Below, piece by piece: positions 36,401-45,003 of a stretch of DNA of 56,481 nucleotides. Each line of letters begins with the position of its first letter. Within the stretch, counting starts at the first letter, position 1. The position numbers and the translations under genes were made by a program. The notes under the pieces were generated by a model. That model was not told the DNA's origin. It ran no database searches and was given only the letters and a program-made list of their open reading frames with translations. The stretch is from an uncultured Roseburia sp. (GTDB lineage: Bacteria; Bacillota; Clostridia; Lachnospirales; Lachnospiraceae): contig CANSKO010000019.1 of NCBI GenBank assembly GCA_947647505.1, positions 1 through 56,481 on the forward strand, given 5' to 3'.

Positions 36401-36808
36401 CGTAATCGTCATCTCCGCATTTCGGATGTCCAGACCTGAATCGGCCGCGTTAAAGCATTGACTATAGGGACGATCTTTATATCCCGTACCATTATCGGTA
36501 ATCGATGAGTTGTGCAAAGCCGGAAGGGTCGTCTCTTCCCCCTCTTTTATTTCCACAGCTGCAATCGGAGAAACATTCGAAACCATTGCATCCGGCGTCT
36601 CAAGCGTAATATCCGGCGATTCAAGCGATACCGAAGTATTGTATGGCATTGTATACGATCCGCCTTCACGCAGCTTAATCACGTTCTCTTCCGCAGCATC
36701 GCCAGTTGCCGCAGCGAGATTCACGGGAAGTAACGTCAACGCTACGGCAATAGAAAGCGTCATGCTTAGCCCCCGTTTGAAAAATTGTTTCATAAACTTT
36801 TGCTTCAT
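33449..36808 (-). CDS. Secreted non-catalytic surface protein sharing sialidase accessory domains
   Basis: I recognise no enzyme domain in this 1119-residue protein. It has a signal peptide (cleavage near LAAATG, residue 35). Two copies of an unassigned domain follow (about 125-360 and 420-640). Each has a Tyr/Phe-rich strand region, then a PGY-x-x-x-x-I-x-SGKKYLI motif and a YP segment. The same domain occurs once in the adjacent sialidase. Next is a paired-Cys stretch (CEHTE-like ACKHEE, CTEKGASGKKICLLC, CERCGDEQ), as in many Clostridial surface proteins. Three FIVAR repeats (KYTTESWAAFEEAF) follow. A PGGDN/GVTPGPG linker and BspA-type leucine-rich repeats end in KVKVK. It is probably a glycan- or partner-binding surface protein acting with the sialidase and GH101 enzyme. 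Confidence 0.8.
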   Translation of the reverse strand: MKQKFMKQFFKRGLSMTLSIAVALTLLPVNLAAATGDAAEENVIKLREGGSYTMPYNTSVSLESPDITLETPDAMVSNVSPIAAVEIKEGEETTLPALHNSSITDNGTGYKDRPYSQCFNAADSGLDIRNAEMTITKADEADTYKVYSEGLDLYFSMKHPTAGVGIGHTFSKGEFAIKIYKDAANKDETRNTFNIQAHNRSIFFYLTAKCFDGQSYANDVYDTAQNPNIQGEFTFLRKMTEEELKQEKAEDVDWTDKSLDSVAPGYKVAKSIVSGKKYLIGYKWSNEADTEVNFGKTGIIIFYPTALVNGNAVTTKRTFTKLVHGTRTVKDPGSVVIKGKRPGTTYITVDGVRYTIQVLAQDEIEVDEEITIPKGGKRFFRTDNPEDATSLDPSVVTFSSDGDNGKGEAPALYNAKIKPSGTHTLEQVYEMRVPNWSIDMRDAELVVTQEGENYSIFSEFENKYLVNLDAKEYFSETKVLQKLTKVAGEDSFDIQRQHATSKNGRYVYFHYPFKGFDGYSDRSSKNGDYGMEFLEKKDIKSDADLIPGYQRVGKITSGKKYLITNIYHDDASDEDVIIVLYPKNGFKEQNKMFKMTEVTGITIEGKGENGQSAILEIDNKVYRVTIGACKHEEYRLEGEKRPTCTEKGASGKKICLLCGEAFEESKETDALGHEYGEPVVTEASREEDGESVKTCERCGDEQRETVQTSEEFVEAELDTAIATAEGKEEADYTPTSWANFQEKLTQAREKKESGTKAERIAATDALLEAMDKLEDAAEYAEKQTELNTAKSNAAEKLAQTDVYTADSLKNLQDALDAANALENPTLQQLIDAARAINTAISKLKTLEDEAKENLINELEDLLVEAESLIDNTEEKEKYTTESWAAFEEAFNRIYDENLNGLTADELQALLDELTVKMNVGEGGLVLKGQGGDNPGGDNPGGDNPGGQTPGPGGVTPGPGGVTPGPGGVTPGPGGATLQDGATQMVGDMEYKVVSAAAKTVTIIKGSNAAKVTIPATVRIGNEECKVVAIGDGAFSGRKKLKKITIGANVESIGKKAFFNCKKLSSVIFKGSKMPKLGKQAFKKGSSKVTVKLPKSLKKQKKAISAQLKKAGMSKKVKVK
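33888..34023. repeat. Gly/Pro linker tandem repeats (21-bp and 15-bp units)
   Basis: About four 21-base units encode GPGGVTP, and about three 15-base units encode PGGDN. They form the spacer before the terminal leucine-rich module. Such tandem units are prone to copy-number change. Confidence 0.85.
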
Positions 36809-37092
36809 AAAAACCTCCTTGCTTGATTCCTATAACGCCACTTCACACCATGTTCCGTGTGTCGCAAGTTATACTAATACATTTTTAGCTCTATATGTTT
36901 CATTCTAAATCAATTTTTACAAAAAAGCAAGTCATCTGACTTATTTTTTAGATAATCTACCCAACACATTCCGCCTTATGGAAAATACTGTTTGTATTTT
37001 TTGCACAGACAGCAGAAAAACTCTTTTCAACAGATTATAAATTCCTACCGTTATCATAATATATATTTTTACATCAGAAAGGAGACTTCCAT

Positions 37093-37425
37093 ATGAATTT
37101 TGGAATGCAACTGAAAACGCTGCTGGAACAGAGGGACATGAAACAGACGGAACTGTCCGCCGCGCTTCATATGAGCGAATCCACAATCAGCGGCTACATT
37201 ACAAATCACAGACAACCCTGTCTGGAAACGCTTGCCCGCATTGCCGGAGAGCTTGAGACGACAACTGACTTTCTTCTGGGACTGACAGAATCTCCTGACC
37301 CGCCGTTTCCCCTTACGCCAACGGAACGAAGCATTCTTCTGCAATATCACAAAATTCCCCCTCATCTGAAACGCTTCTTTCTCTCCATGCTGGCGCTTTT
37401 CGCATCCGATAAGAATCTCTTCTGA
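37093..37425 (+). CDS. Small Xre-family HTH transcriptional regulator
   Basis: The 110-residue protein has an N-terminal Cro/CI-type helix-turn-helix (about residues 7-62: QLKTLLEQRDMKQTELSAAL, STISGYITNHRQPCLETL, then TDFLLGL). A short C-terminal extension has no recognised sensor. AAAGGAG lies just upstream. It is the only plus-strand gene inside the mucin-degradation region. It is divergent from the 1119-residue protein gene across 284 bases and convergent with the GH101 gene through a shared terminator. A local regulatory role is inferred from this position only. Confidence 0.88.
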   Translation: MNFGMQLKTLLEQRDMKQTELSAALHMSESTISGYITNHRQPCLETLARIAGELETTTDFLLGLTESPDPPFPLTPTERSILLQYHKIPPHLKRFFLSMLALFASDKNLF

Positions 37426-37432
37426 TTCGTTC

Positions 37433-37470
37433 AAAAGCCCCCGGCCGTACGCTGACGACCGGGGGCTTTT
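37433..37470. terminator. Bidirectional terminator between Xre and GH101 genes
   Basis: A perfect 12-bp stem AAAAGCCCCCGG/CCGGGGGCTTTT (37433-37444 with 37459-37470) gives U-tracts both ways. It ends three bases from the GH101 stop codon. Confidence 0.92.
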
Positions 37471-37472
37471 TC

Positions 37473-40400
37473 TTATTTTACTTTTACCTTCTTGTTACCG
37501 GCTTTCTTAATCTGTTTGATCAGATTCCTTCTGGCTTTCGCTTTCATCCCCTTCTTGGGCAGCGTCACGCTGAGCTTCTTATTGGTGCCTTTCAACGCGC
37601 CTTTTTCCACCTTTGAAAGCTTCGTTCCCTGAACCGTAATCTTTTTCAGATTCTTACAGCCATTGAAACTGTTCTTTCCGATTTTTGTCACGGAAGAACC
37701 GATTTTGACGGTTTTTAATTTTGCAAATTTCTGGAATGCCTTCGCGCCAATTTCCGTAACGCTGTAGACGGTTCCTTTTTCTGTTACAGTCGAAGGAATC
37801 GCAATCGTTTTCAGATTCTTGTCCTCCGCGCCGGTTACTTTTACCGTCTGTGCGCCTGTCACTTCATATTTTAAGGATGCCGATACAAATGCATCTCCTG
37901 TTTTTAACGTTTCCGTCGGTACAGGAGCAGGCGGCATCGTATCCGGAACGTCTGTTGGCGGTGCGGGCGGTTCATCCGGCTTTTTAAGCTCCAGCCGGCT
38001 CTCTGCGTCAACCAAAGCCGCACAAAGCGATTTCAGTTCTTCTACATTGCCAGAGGATGTAGCCGCGCACGCAGACTGGTACGCCTTCACAAACACGCCC
38101 CAGCTCTCATTTGAATAATTATCCTGACCCATGCGAATGGTTTTCGCTGCCTTCTCCAAAAGCTTGCTCAGTTCCATTTTTGTTTTCTGCGCATTCGTCA
38201 GCAGATCACTCTGCGCAGACTCAAGTTTTGCCTGAAGACGGCTCAGTTCTTCCGCATTTTCAGATGCTTTTCCCTGCTCCGCCGCATCATAGGCGTCCGC
38301 GAACGCTTTCCAGCTTTCCGTTGTATAATCCTGCTGTCCCGCTTCTTTCAGCTCTTTTGCCGCTTCCAGAACGGCCGCCAGCTTTTTCTGTTCCCGCTGC
38401 GCCGCCGTTTCCAGTTTCTTCATGGCATTTGCAAGCGCCTGCTGCAAACGGACAAGCTGCGCCGGATCGGAAATGCCTTCCGCATCATTTGCAGCGTCAT
38501 ACGCTTCCTTATATGCATTCCAGCTTTCGTCTGTATAGCTGCCCTTCTCACTGCCTACGTTTGTATTCGCTTCCGCAATCTGACTGGACAGATTCTCCTG
38601 CGCCGCCGCTAAATTCGGCAGCAGGCTCTGCTGCGCGCCGGTCAGCGCCTGTTGCAGCGCGATCAGCTCTGCGCTGTCTGAGGAGCCTTTTCCTGCTTCC
38701 GCCGCATCGTACGCAGCCGTAAATGCCGTCCAGCTCTCTTCCGTATAGCTGCCCTGTCCGGCGTCTTTTACCGTCTTTGCCGCTGTAAGAGCCGCTTCCA
38801 GAGCTGTTTTAGCTTCATTTGCCCAGTTTGTTTCGTTTCCGGTCAGATATGCGTCCTCTTCTTCCGTGTGATTGCTGCCTACCCGATCCATCGTAATTTC
38901 TGCAATGGAAGCAAAATTGCCTTCTCCCTCCATAACCTGAATCTGTAAGTACTTGCCGCCAGCTCCATTCGGAAGGACGCAGCTTTCCGTCTCTCCCTGC
39001 CCGGTATGGCTCGCCGTAATCACTTCCGTAGCGGATACGTTTCCGGATACCGTATGCGTCTGCGGATCAAACGAATCCCCGACTACGCATTTGTATTTTT
39101 TAACCAGACCATTTACATTGTTATTCCTTTGCAGGATGGACACCCTGTTATAATTGGCAATGTCATCGCCATCTGCAATCTGCACCGTAATCACAGCCGG
39201 CTGTGATTCGGATACCACATAATGCGGCGACCATGAAGAATGCCACTGCGTCCCTGCCGCTCCGTCAATCGCTTTCGCGGCCACATCACCGTCATGCGCC
39301 TCGGTATTCGCCCATGCAGCCTTCCATGCCGGGCTTTTCTGCTCCTCCTCGTCCAGATCATAATGCTCCGGGAAGGATATCGTGCTGCTCAACGTAATTT
39401 CCTGGAAATTCAGCGTCGTCTCCGCAGAGATTTCTACGTCTCCAAACCCTACCATATATACGCTGCACTGTTTGCTGTCATTCGGATTTGGCACGACATG
39501 CGCAATCTTTTCATTGGAAGAGGACCATGTCACCGCGTTGCCCGCGTTCACTTCATCTTCAAAGCTTACGGTAAGCACGATCGGATCTTTCGCGCTCGAT
39601 ACTGTAACAGCCGAAGGGCTGATCTCCGCGCCAATCTTCTTTACCTTCAGATTGTCCAGAATAAAGTCTGTCTGTCCATAGCTCTTTTCCGCTGAATCCG
39701 GAATCGGCACGCCATTGCTGGCAATGCCAAACCACGACTGCCCGCTTCCGGACGCCGTCATGGTAAATGTATGCCGTTCTGTCGTCGATTTCTGGCCTTT
39801 CGCCGGCGCCGCCGTCTTTTGCAGCCAGTCAGACTGTCCGATTACGCTGTCTCCGTCTCCCGTTACAACGTAATAGGAATTTTCCCATCCTGCCTGATAA
39901 TCAAAGCTTACTTCATATAATGCGCCCGCTTCCAGATGCAGATTCTGCGGAATCGTGCGATAAATAATGCCTCTGTTGCTTCCATGATGTTTCAGCGACC
40001 AGTTGCCGCCGATTACGTCATCCAGAATGATGTTGCCCCATCCGGACTGCGTATAGGGATCGTGCCGCTCAGACAGATGCGTCACCTGATCGTCTACGCC
40101 CTGCGCCGGTCCCATAACAAACGGATATAATCCGCCGACTACCGTTTCAAAATCCTGTTCAAAGCTGCCGTCCGCTTTGAGGTTGTTCAATGTCTTCTCC
40201 ACAATGCGGATATCGTCAAAATACGTAACGCCCTTGCCCGCTTCGCGCTCCAGCGTCAAAACTGCCGTCGTATCTTTTGCCGTGAAGGATACCAGCATCG
40301 TCTGCATCCTGCTGCCTTCCAGAGCATTGATATTATGCGCGTCACACCTTGGATAGTTTGGCGCAAGCGACCTTAACGTGTAATTGGATACGGCCTTCAC

Positions 40401-43400
40401 GCCGCCCGTCACTTTGATCCATGCCTTTGCCTCGCTCTTATTATCCACGTATACCTGCGCTACGTAATTGGTTCCCGGCTTCAGATCCGTAATCGCCGTC
40501 GATACCTTCTGTTTTTCTTTTTCGCTGCCCATACGCAGATATTTGTTACCGCTTGCCACACGTACAACTCTGACATCCGTTACGTCGCCCGACCAGATCT
40601 CTCCATTCAGAACGTCGCCATCGCCAGTTCCCGCATAGCTGTTGAATCCGGTATCCGTCACATGTGCATGGCTGCTCCATCCGGAAACTGTCTTCGCTGC
40701 CGACGCCGCGCCCTTTACAACGATATACGGCGTATTCGGGCTTGCCTGCAACGTAATTTTTCCACCTGTCGCCGCAACGGTTCTGCCGTTGATCCGTCCC
40801 GCGTCTGACAGTTCGTACACTCTGACATTTGCCAGAGACGCCCAGCCAGCCGGCAGATCCCATGTGCTGGCGCCGCCGTCATAATTAAAGTGATAAAGCT
40901 TCTCTTCCCCTGTCTCTTCATCCGTCCAGGGAAGCAGATATTTCACATCTTCCAGAACTTTTCTTCCATTTAACGTAATCGTACGTTCTACATAGCCGTC
41001 GCTTCTCTGCGTTTCGTTTCTCGTTACAACGACCGTTTCCGCGCCATCGTCGCTCTTTAATGTAATCTGTTTTTCATGGTTGCCCACAGGAGACGTATCG
41101 CCTTCGTAATTCTCCCAGCGGTATACTTTGTAATGCTGAAGGAATTTCGTCGGCAGATTGACTGCAAACGTCTTTGAAATATACTGGTCGAAATTATTGT
41201 TGCTGCCCCATCCTTCAAATCCGCCCAGATCAAAACCGCCCAGCAGAGGATTGTCCGCGGCTCCATGATAGCTGGGCCAGTTCAGGACAAACGAATCCTT
41301 CTGATGGTTGCGGATGAACCGAATGACGTCACTGTTAATTCCTTTCATTGCGGCGCCGCCGTAATGTCCTTCCGTCGCCCAGTGCTGCCATGTGGAATCG
41401 TATTCTCCCTCATAGCCAAACTCTGTCGAAAACCGCCATCCCAGACTGTTGAACTGCTGCGCAATTTTGCGCGTCTCCCAGGAATCCCCATACCATACGT
41501 CCAGATACATGAAATCAAGATTTTCTGCCGCGCCTTTGTGCGCCGCTACCGTTTCCGCAATCGTCGCAGCGTCCGCTACCGTCTCATCTGCGCCCGTTCC
41601 TACGACGCCCGGCCAGCGGTTGGCATACAGTGACGTTCCGTTTAACTGGTCATACAGCTGCAGCAGACGCTTATAGCGCAGACCGCTTCCCAGATCATAA
41701 CCACGGTCAATAACGTATGACTGATCCAGCCATCCCCATCCTTTGCTGCTTGATCCGCTGATCAGATCATCGGAAAAGCTCTGCGCTTCCGGATATGCTT
41801 CCTGCGCGTTGATATGAATGCCCATCTGCGTGTTGTACTGATGCGCAATCGTATTCAGCTTTTTCAGATCTTCCAGTCCGCCAAGACGCTCCGCGATATT
41901 GCCATATTCAGAATTGGCCGAATCGTGGCCCTCGCTTCCGTATCCTTTCATCATAACCGCCTGTGGAAGCCCGTCGGTTGCCAGATATACTTTTCGGATA
42001 TTATCAGCCACTTTCAGATACGGGTTGGTCGCCTGACTGCTGAAGTTCATCGAAATTCTGTAGTTTACAAGATCTTTTGTATGCTCCGATCCATACGGAT
42101 TGTTCATAATTTCTCTGTATGCAATTGCTCCGTCCTGCCAGTCTGTTCTGCCGTCCTGATTCGCGTCGCCTGTCAGACAGACTTTTACGCAGGGCAGCTC
42201 GCTTGCCGGCACGCCATTTGCAACTCCTTCATATACCGTCGGATATTCGGAAAACTGGAAGCCCGCCTCGTTGTTATAATCATAAAACCATGTTGAGCTG
42301 GTCAGCGACATGCTGTTTAAGCCATTGTTCCGTACCAGACGGTTATCGGAAGCCATTTCCGAATTGCTCCATACGCCCGCGCTGACTCCGTCCGCCGACA
42401 GGAATCCGTATGCGTATCGTTTGGAAGCATTCGCATAGAATCCATTTTCAAACGTACGAAGGTCGTCTCCACTGTCGTTGACATTGCCGGATATCGTCGC
42501 GCCCATAAACTGCGCGCCGCTCTGTCCCTCCGTAATGGTAACAAGATTCAGATAAGGCACGTCAATCGAAGAAATCTTTGCGCACTCCGCGCTTTTTTCA
42601 ATCTTCGTCACTTCCCATGTGAGATAATTTCCGGAAACAGAAATCTTCACCGTCATTCTCATATCGATGCTTCTTTTTTCATCTTTCAGCGTCATCGAAT
42701 AAAGAGCGGAATCCGCGTTGAATTTCACATCATCGACTGTTGGCGTAATCTCTCCGCCATTGATTTGCATCACTGAAAGCGCCTTCTCCTGCGCGTCTAC
42801 CGTCTTCTCCGTTCCGTCTACCGTTACTTTATATTGGAAGACCTGCGGAAACGTCTTGCTGACAGCCGCTTTGATCGCGCCGTTCGAAATCCAGTTCTCG
42901 TATGTAACCGACGCTTTTTTCTCCAATGCAACGGCATTTGGCAATGCAACGGCGGAGCCGCTGACCGTAACGCCGGACACCACCTGCGCCACATAGCCTT
43001 TCGCGGATACAACAACATCATAACTGCCGTCTTCTACGGCCAGAGAAAAGCTGCCGTCCGACGCCGTTTTCACAAAATCAAGTCCGATCCGCACCGTCGC
43101 GTCCGCTATCTTTGCGCCGCTTCCCGCTTCCTGCACAATGCCTGTCACATCATAGACCGGAACCATTTCCTCGCCTTTGCCCTGTCCCGCTGCGCTCGTC
43201 ACAAAATCCCACTCGCTGCTTAAAGGCTGATTGTTCAGTTTTGCCTCCTTGAACCGGAATGCCGCTCCGCCGCCCGCGCGAAAACCAAAGCTGGCGTTGC
43301 CGCCGCCCTTGCCGGCAAGCGTAATGAAGTCCTGATTTGTCACTGCTGTTTTGGAATCGTCCACCTTCACAACCAGCGTCTCCCGGCTTAACGCTGCGGA

Positions 43401-43853
43401 AAACGTTACATAGGCGCCTTCCACCGGTCTTGAAAGCGCGCCCATCGACGCTTTCCTGTCCGCCGCATACTGATTGCCTTTTAATTCTCCATTCAGCATG
43501 TATCTGTAATACCATCCATGTCCCTGATCGTATCCCACATACAGCCAGTTGCTTCCATCAACATATGTGTGGAAAAACCCAAGGTCAAAATCCGCAGACG
43601 CATCCTGCCTCTTGAATGTAAGAGAAAACGTCCCTCCGTCTTCTGACATCTTTGCGCTCTGATGCAGCAATACCGCAGCAGAAGACGCATCGGCATGATT
43701 TGTCCCGTTTTCGCTTCCCGATTCGACATGATACCATATGGATGGCTCAGCCGCTTTCACCTGCATTGCCGGAAGACCGGACAAAACCGGCAAAAAGGTC
43801 AGTACAAAGGCAAGCAGACAACTCAATAGCCTTTGAAAACTACGCTCCTTCAT
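37473..43853 (-). CDS. Secreted GH101 endo-alpha-N-acetylgalactosaminidase
   Basis: The enzyme releases the core-1 disaccharide Gal-beta-1,3-GalNAc from Ser/Thr of mucin-type O-glycoproteins. The 2126-residue protein has a signal peptide and an N-terminal jelly-roll domain (about 40-215). A carboxypeptidase-regulatory-like domain (about 225-310) is followed by the GH101 catalytic region (about 315-1060). Asp785 in FMYLDVWYGD and Glu817 in EGEYDSTWQHW are the candidate nucleophile and acid/base. Their spacing of 32 equals that of the pneumococcal pair as I recall it. Then come beta domains, an F5/8 type C (CBM32-like) domain (about 1490-1660) and four FIVAR repeats (YTEESWTAF, YTDESWNAY, YTTESWKAF, YSNESWGVF). 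A Pro-rich linker and a BspA-type leucine-rich module ending KVKVK follow. It has a strong promoter at 43897-43925. Confidence 0.94.
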   Translation of the reverse strand: MKERSFQRLLSCLLAFVLTFLPVLSGLPAMQVKAAEPSIWYHVESGSENGTNHADASSAAVLLHQSAKMSEDGGTFSLTFKRQDASADFDLGFFHTYVDGSNWLYVGYDQGHGWYYRYMLNGELKGNQYAADRKASMGALSRPVEGAYVTFSAALSRETLVVKVDDSKTAVTNQDFITLAGKGGGNASFGFRAGGGAAFRFKEAKLNNQPLSSEWDFVTSAAGQGKGEEMVPVYDVTGIVQEAGSGAKIADATVRIGLDFVKTASDGSFSLAVEDGSYDVVVSAKGYVAQVVSGVTVSGSAVALPNAVALEKKASVTYENWISNGAIKAAVSKTFPQVFQYKVTVDGTEKTVDAQEKALSVMQINGGEITPTVDDVKFNADSALYSMTLKDEKRSIDMRMTVKISVSGNYLTWEVTKIEKSAECAKISSIDVPYLNLVTITEGQSGAQFMGATISGNVNDSGDDLRTFENGFYANASKRYAYGFLSADGVSAGVWSNSEMASDNRLVRNNGLNSMSLTSSTWFYDYNNEAGFQFSEYPTVYEGVANGVPASELPCVKVCLTGDANQDGRTDWQDGAIAYREIMNNPYGSEHTKDLVNYRISMNFSSQATNPYLKVADNIRKVYLATDGLPQAVMMKGYGSEGHDSANSEYGNIAERLGGLEDLKKLNTIAHQYNTQMGIHINAQEAYPEAQSFSDDLISGSSSKGWGWLDQSYVIDRGYDLGSGLRYKRLLQLYDQLNGTSLYANRWPGVVGTGADETVADAATIAETVAAHKGAAENLDFMYLDVWYGDSWETRKIAQQFNSLGWRFSTEFGYEGEYDSTWQHWATEGHYGGAAMKGINSDVIRFIRNHQKDSFVLNWPSYHGAADNPLLGGFDLGGFEGWGSNNNFDQYISKTFAVNLPTKFLQHYKVYRWENYEGDTSPVGNHEKQITLKSDDGAETVVVTRNETQRSDGYVERTITLNGRKVLEDVKYLLPWTDEETGEEKLYHFNYDGGASTWDLPAGWASLANVRVYELSDAGRINGRTVAATGGKITLQASPNTPYIVVKGAASAAKTVSGWSSHAHVTDTGFNSYAGTGDGDVLNGEIWSGDVTDVRVVRVASGNKYLRMGSEKEKQKVSTAITDLKPGTNYVAQVYVDNKSEAKAWIKVTGGVKAVSNYTLRSLAPNYPRCDAHNINALEGSRMQTMLVSFTAKDTTAVLTLEREAGKGVTYFDDIRIVEKTLNNLKADGSFEQDFETVVGGLYPFVMGPAQGVDDQVTHLSERHDPYTQSGWGNIILDDVIGGNWSLKHHGSNRGIIYRTIPQNLHLEAGALYEVSFDYQAGWENSYYVVTGDGDSVIGQSDWLQKTAAPAKGQKSTTERHTFTMTASGSGQSWFGIASNGVPIPDSAEKSYGQTDFILDNLKVKKIGAEISPSAVTVSSAKDPIVLTVSFEDEVNAGNAVTWSSSNEKIAHVVPNPNDSKQCSVYMVGFGDVEISAETTLNFQEITLSSTISFPEHYDLDEEEQKSPAWKAAWANTEAHDGDVAAKAIDGAAGTQWHSSWSPHYVVSESQPAVITVQIADGDDIANYNRVSILQRNNNVNGLVKKYKCVVGDSFDPQTHTVSGNVSATEVITASHTGQGETESCVLPNGAGGKYLQIQVMEGEGNFASIAEITMDRVGSNHTEEEDAYLTGNETNWANEAKTALEAALTAAKTVKDAGQGSYTEESWTAFTAAYDAAEAGKGSSDSAELIALQQALTGAQQSLLPNLAAAQENLSSQIAEANTNVGSEKGSYTDESWNAYKEAYDAANDAEGISDPAQLVRLQQALANAMKKLETAAQREQKKLAAVLEAAKELKEAGQQDYTTESWKAFADAYDAAEQGKASENAEELSRLQAKLESAQSDLLTNAQKTKMELSKLLEKAAKTIRMGQDNYSNESWGVFVKAYQSACAATSSGNVEELKSLCAALVDAESRLELKKPDEPPAPPTDVPDTMPPAPVPTETLKTGDAFVSASLKYEVTGAQTVKVTGAEDKNLKTIAIPSTVTEKGTVYSVTEIGAKAFQKFAKLKTVKIGSSVTKIGKNSFNGCKNLKKITVQGTKLSKVEKGALKGTNKKLSVTLPKKGMKAKARRNLIKQIKKAGNKKVKVK

Positions 43854-43896
43854 AAATAAAATACCTCCTTATTTTTGTTTCTTTTTGACTGTTTTC

Positions 43897-43925
43897 AGTA
43901 TAAATCCATCTGCACTTTTTGTCAA
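43897..43925 (-). promoter_or_regulatory. GH101 gene promoter
   Basis: TTGACA (43920-43925), a 17-base spacer and TATACT (43897-43902) on the minus strand, 44 bases upstream of the ATG. AAGGAGG is the ribosome binding site. Confidence 0.8.
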
Positions 43926-44010
43926 TTATTCTTACCCTATTTTCCTGTACAGTCCCTGTTCCGTCAATCTGCACAACATACTGTCTCTTCTCCGCAATAC
44001 GCCATTTTAT

Positions 44011-45003
44011 TTATCCAATTCTTCCACACTCCATATAGCCGGCAAGCTCTTTTGCATAATATGTAATGTAAAGATCGGCTCCTGCGCGATAAGCGCATGC
44101 CGCCATTTCACAAACGACGCCCTCTTCCTCCACATACCCCGCCGCAGCAGCCGCTTTTGCCATAGCATATTCACCGCTGACGCTGTACGCCGCAACCGGC
44201 AGACAGGTACGGTCCTTCACTTCGCGAATCAGATCGCCATAAGCCATTGCAGGCTTGACCATAATCAGATCCGCGCCCTCCGTAACGTCAAGCTCCGCTT
44301 CTTTTAACGCTTCCCTGCGGTTGTGATAATCCATCTGATACGTCTTTCTGTCTCCGAATGCGGGCGCGCTTTTCGCCGCATCCCGAAACGGCCCGTAAAA
44401 AGAAGATGCAAATTTGGCCGAATACGCCATAATTGGCGTATGCACAAATCCGGCCGCATCCAAAGCGCTTCGTATCGCCTCAACTCTCCCGTCCATCATA
44501 TCGGACGGCGCAATCATATCGGCGCCCGCCTGCGCCTGAGAGACGGCAATCTTTTGCAGATATGAAAGCGTTTTGTCATTGTCCACATCTTCGCCGCAGA
44601 GTATGCCGCAATGTCCATGCGACGTATATTCGCACATGCATACATCTCCGATGCAATACAGATGCGGAAACTCTCTTTTCGCCCGCGCAAACGCCTGCTG
44701 CACGACGCCGTCCTGCGCATATGCCGCGCTGCCGGACGCATCCTTGCGCGCAGGAATGCCAAAAAACAAAACGGAGGATACGCCGGCGTTTGATAACGCT
44801 TCCAGCTGTTCGCCCATTCTGTCCGGACTGTAGCGAAACTGTCCGGGCATGGAAGGAATTTCCTCCCGGATGTTTTCCCCCTCCACGACAAACATCGGAT
44901 AAATCAGCGAAGACCTGTCCATCCTGGTTTCTCTGACCATCTTTCTCAAAGCCGTATTGGAACGAAGGCGTCTTGGCCTTGCCACCTGTTTCCTCTCTGT
45001 CAT
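44011..45003 (-). CDS. hemB: Delta-aminolevulinic acid dehydratase (porphobilinogen synthase)
   Basis: HemB condenses two 5-aminolevulinate molecules to porphobilinogen, the second common step of tetrapyrrole synthesis. The 330-residue protein has the Schiff-base lysines in MAYSAKFASSFYGPF and in the signature LIMVKPAMAYGD. A Cys-rich zinc loop is present (IGDVCMCEYTSHGHC). No other tetrapyrrole gene is in the window; the expected partners (hemA, hemC, hemL, cobalamin genes) must lie elsewhere. Its start overlaps the stop of the CgeB-like glycosyltransferase gene by four bases, an odd pairing. Confidence 0.96.
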   Translation of the reverse strand: MTERKQVARPRRLRSNTALRKMVRETRMDRSSLIYPMFVVEGENIREEIPSMPGQFRYSPDRMGEQLEALSNAGVSSVLFFGIPARKDASGSAAYAQDGVVQQAFARAKREFPHLYCIGDVCMCEYTSHGHCGILCGEDVDNDKTLSYLQKIAVSQAQAGADMIAPSDMMDGRVEAIRSALDAAGFVHTPIMAYSAKFASSFYGPFRDAAKSAPAFGDRKTYQMDYHNRREALKEAELDVTEGADLIMVKPAMAYGDLIREVKDRTCLPVAAYSVSGEYAMAKAAAAAGYVEEEGVVCEMAACAYRAGADLYITYYAKELAGYMECGRIG

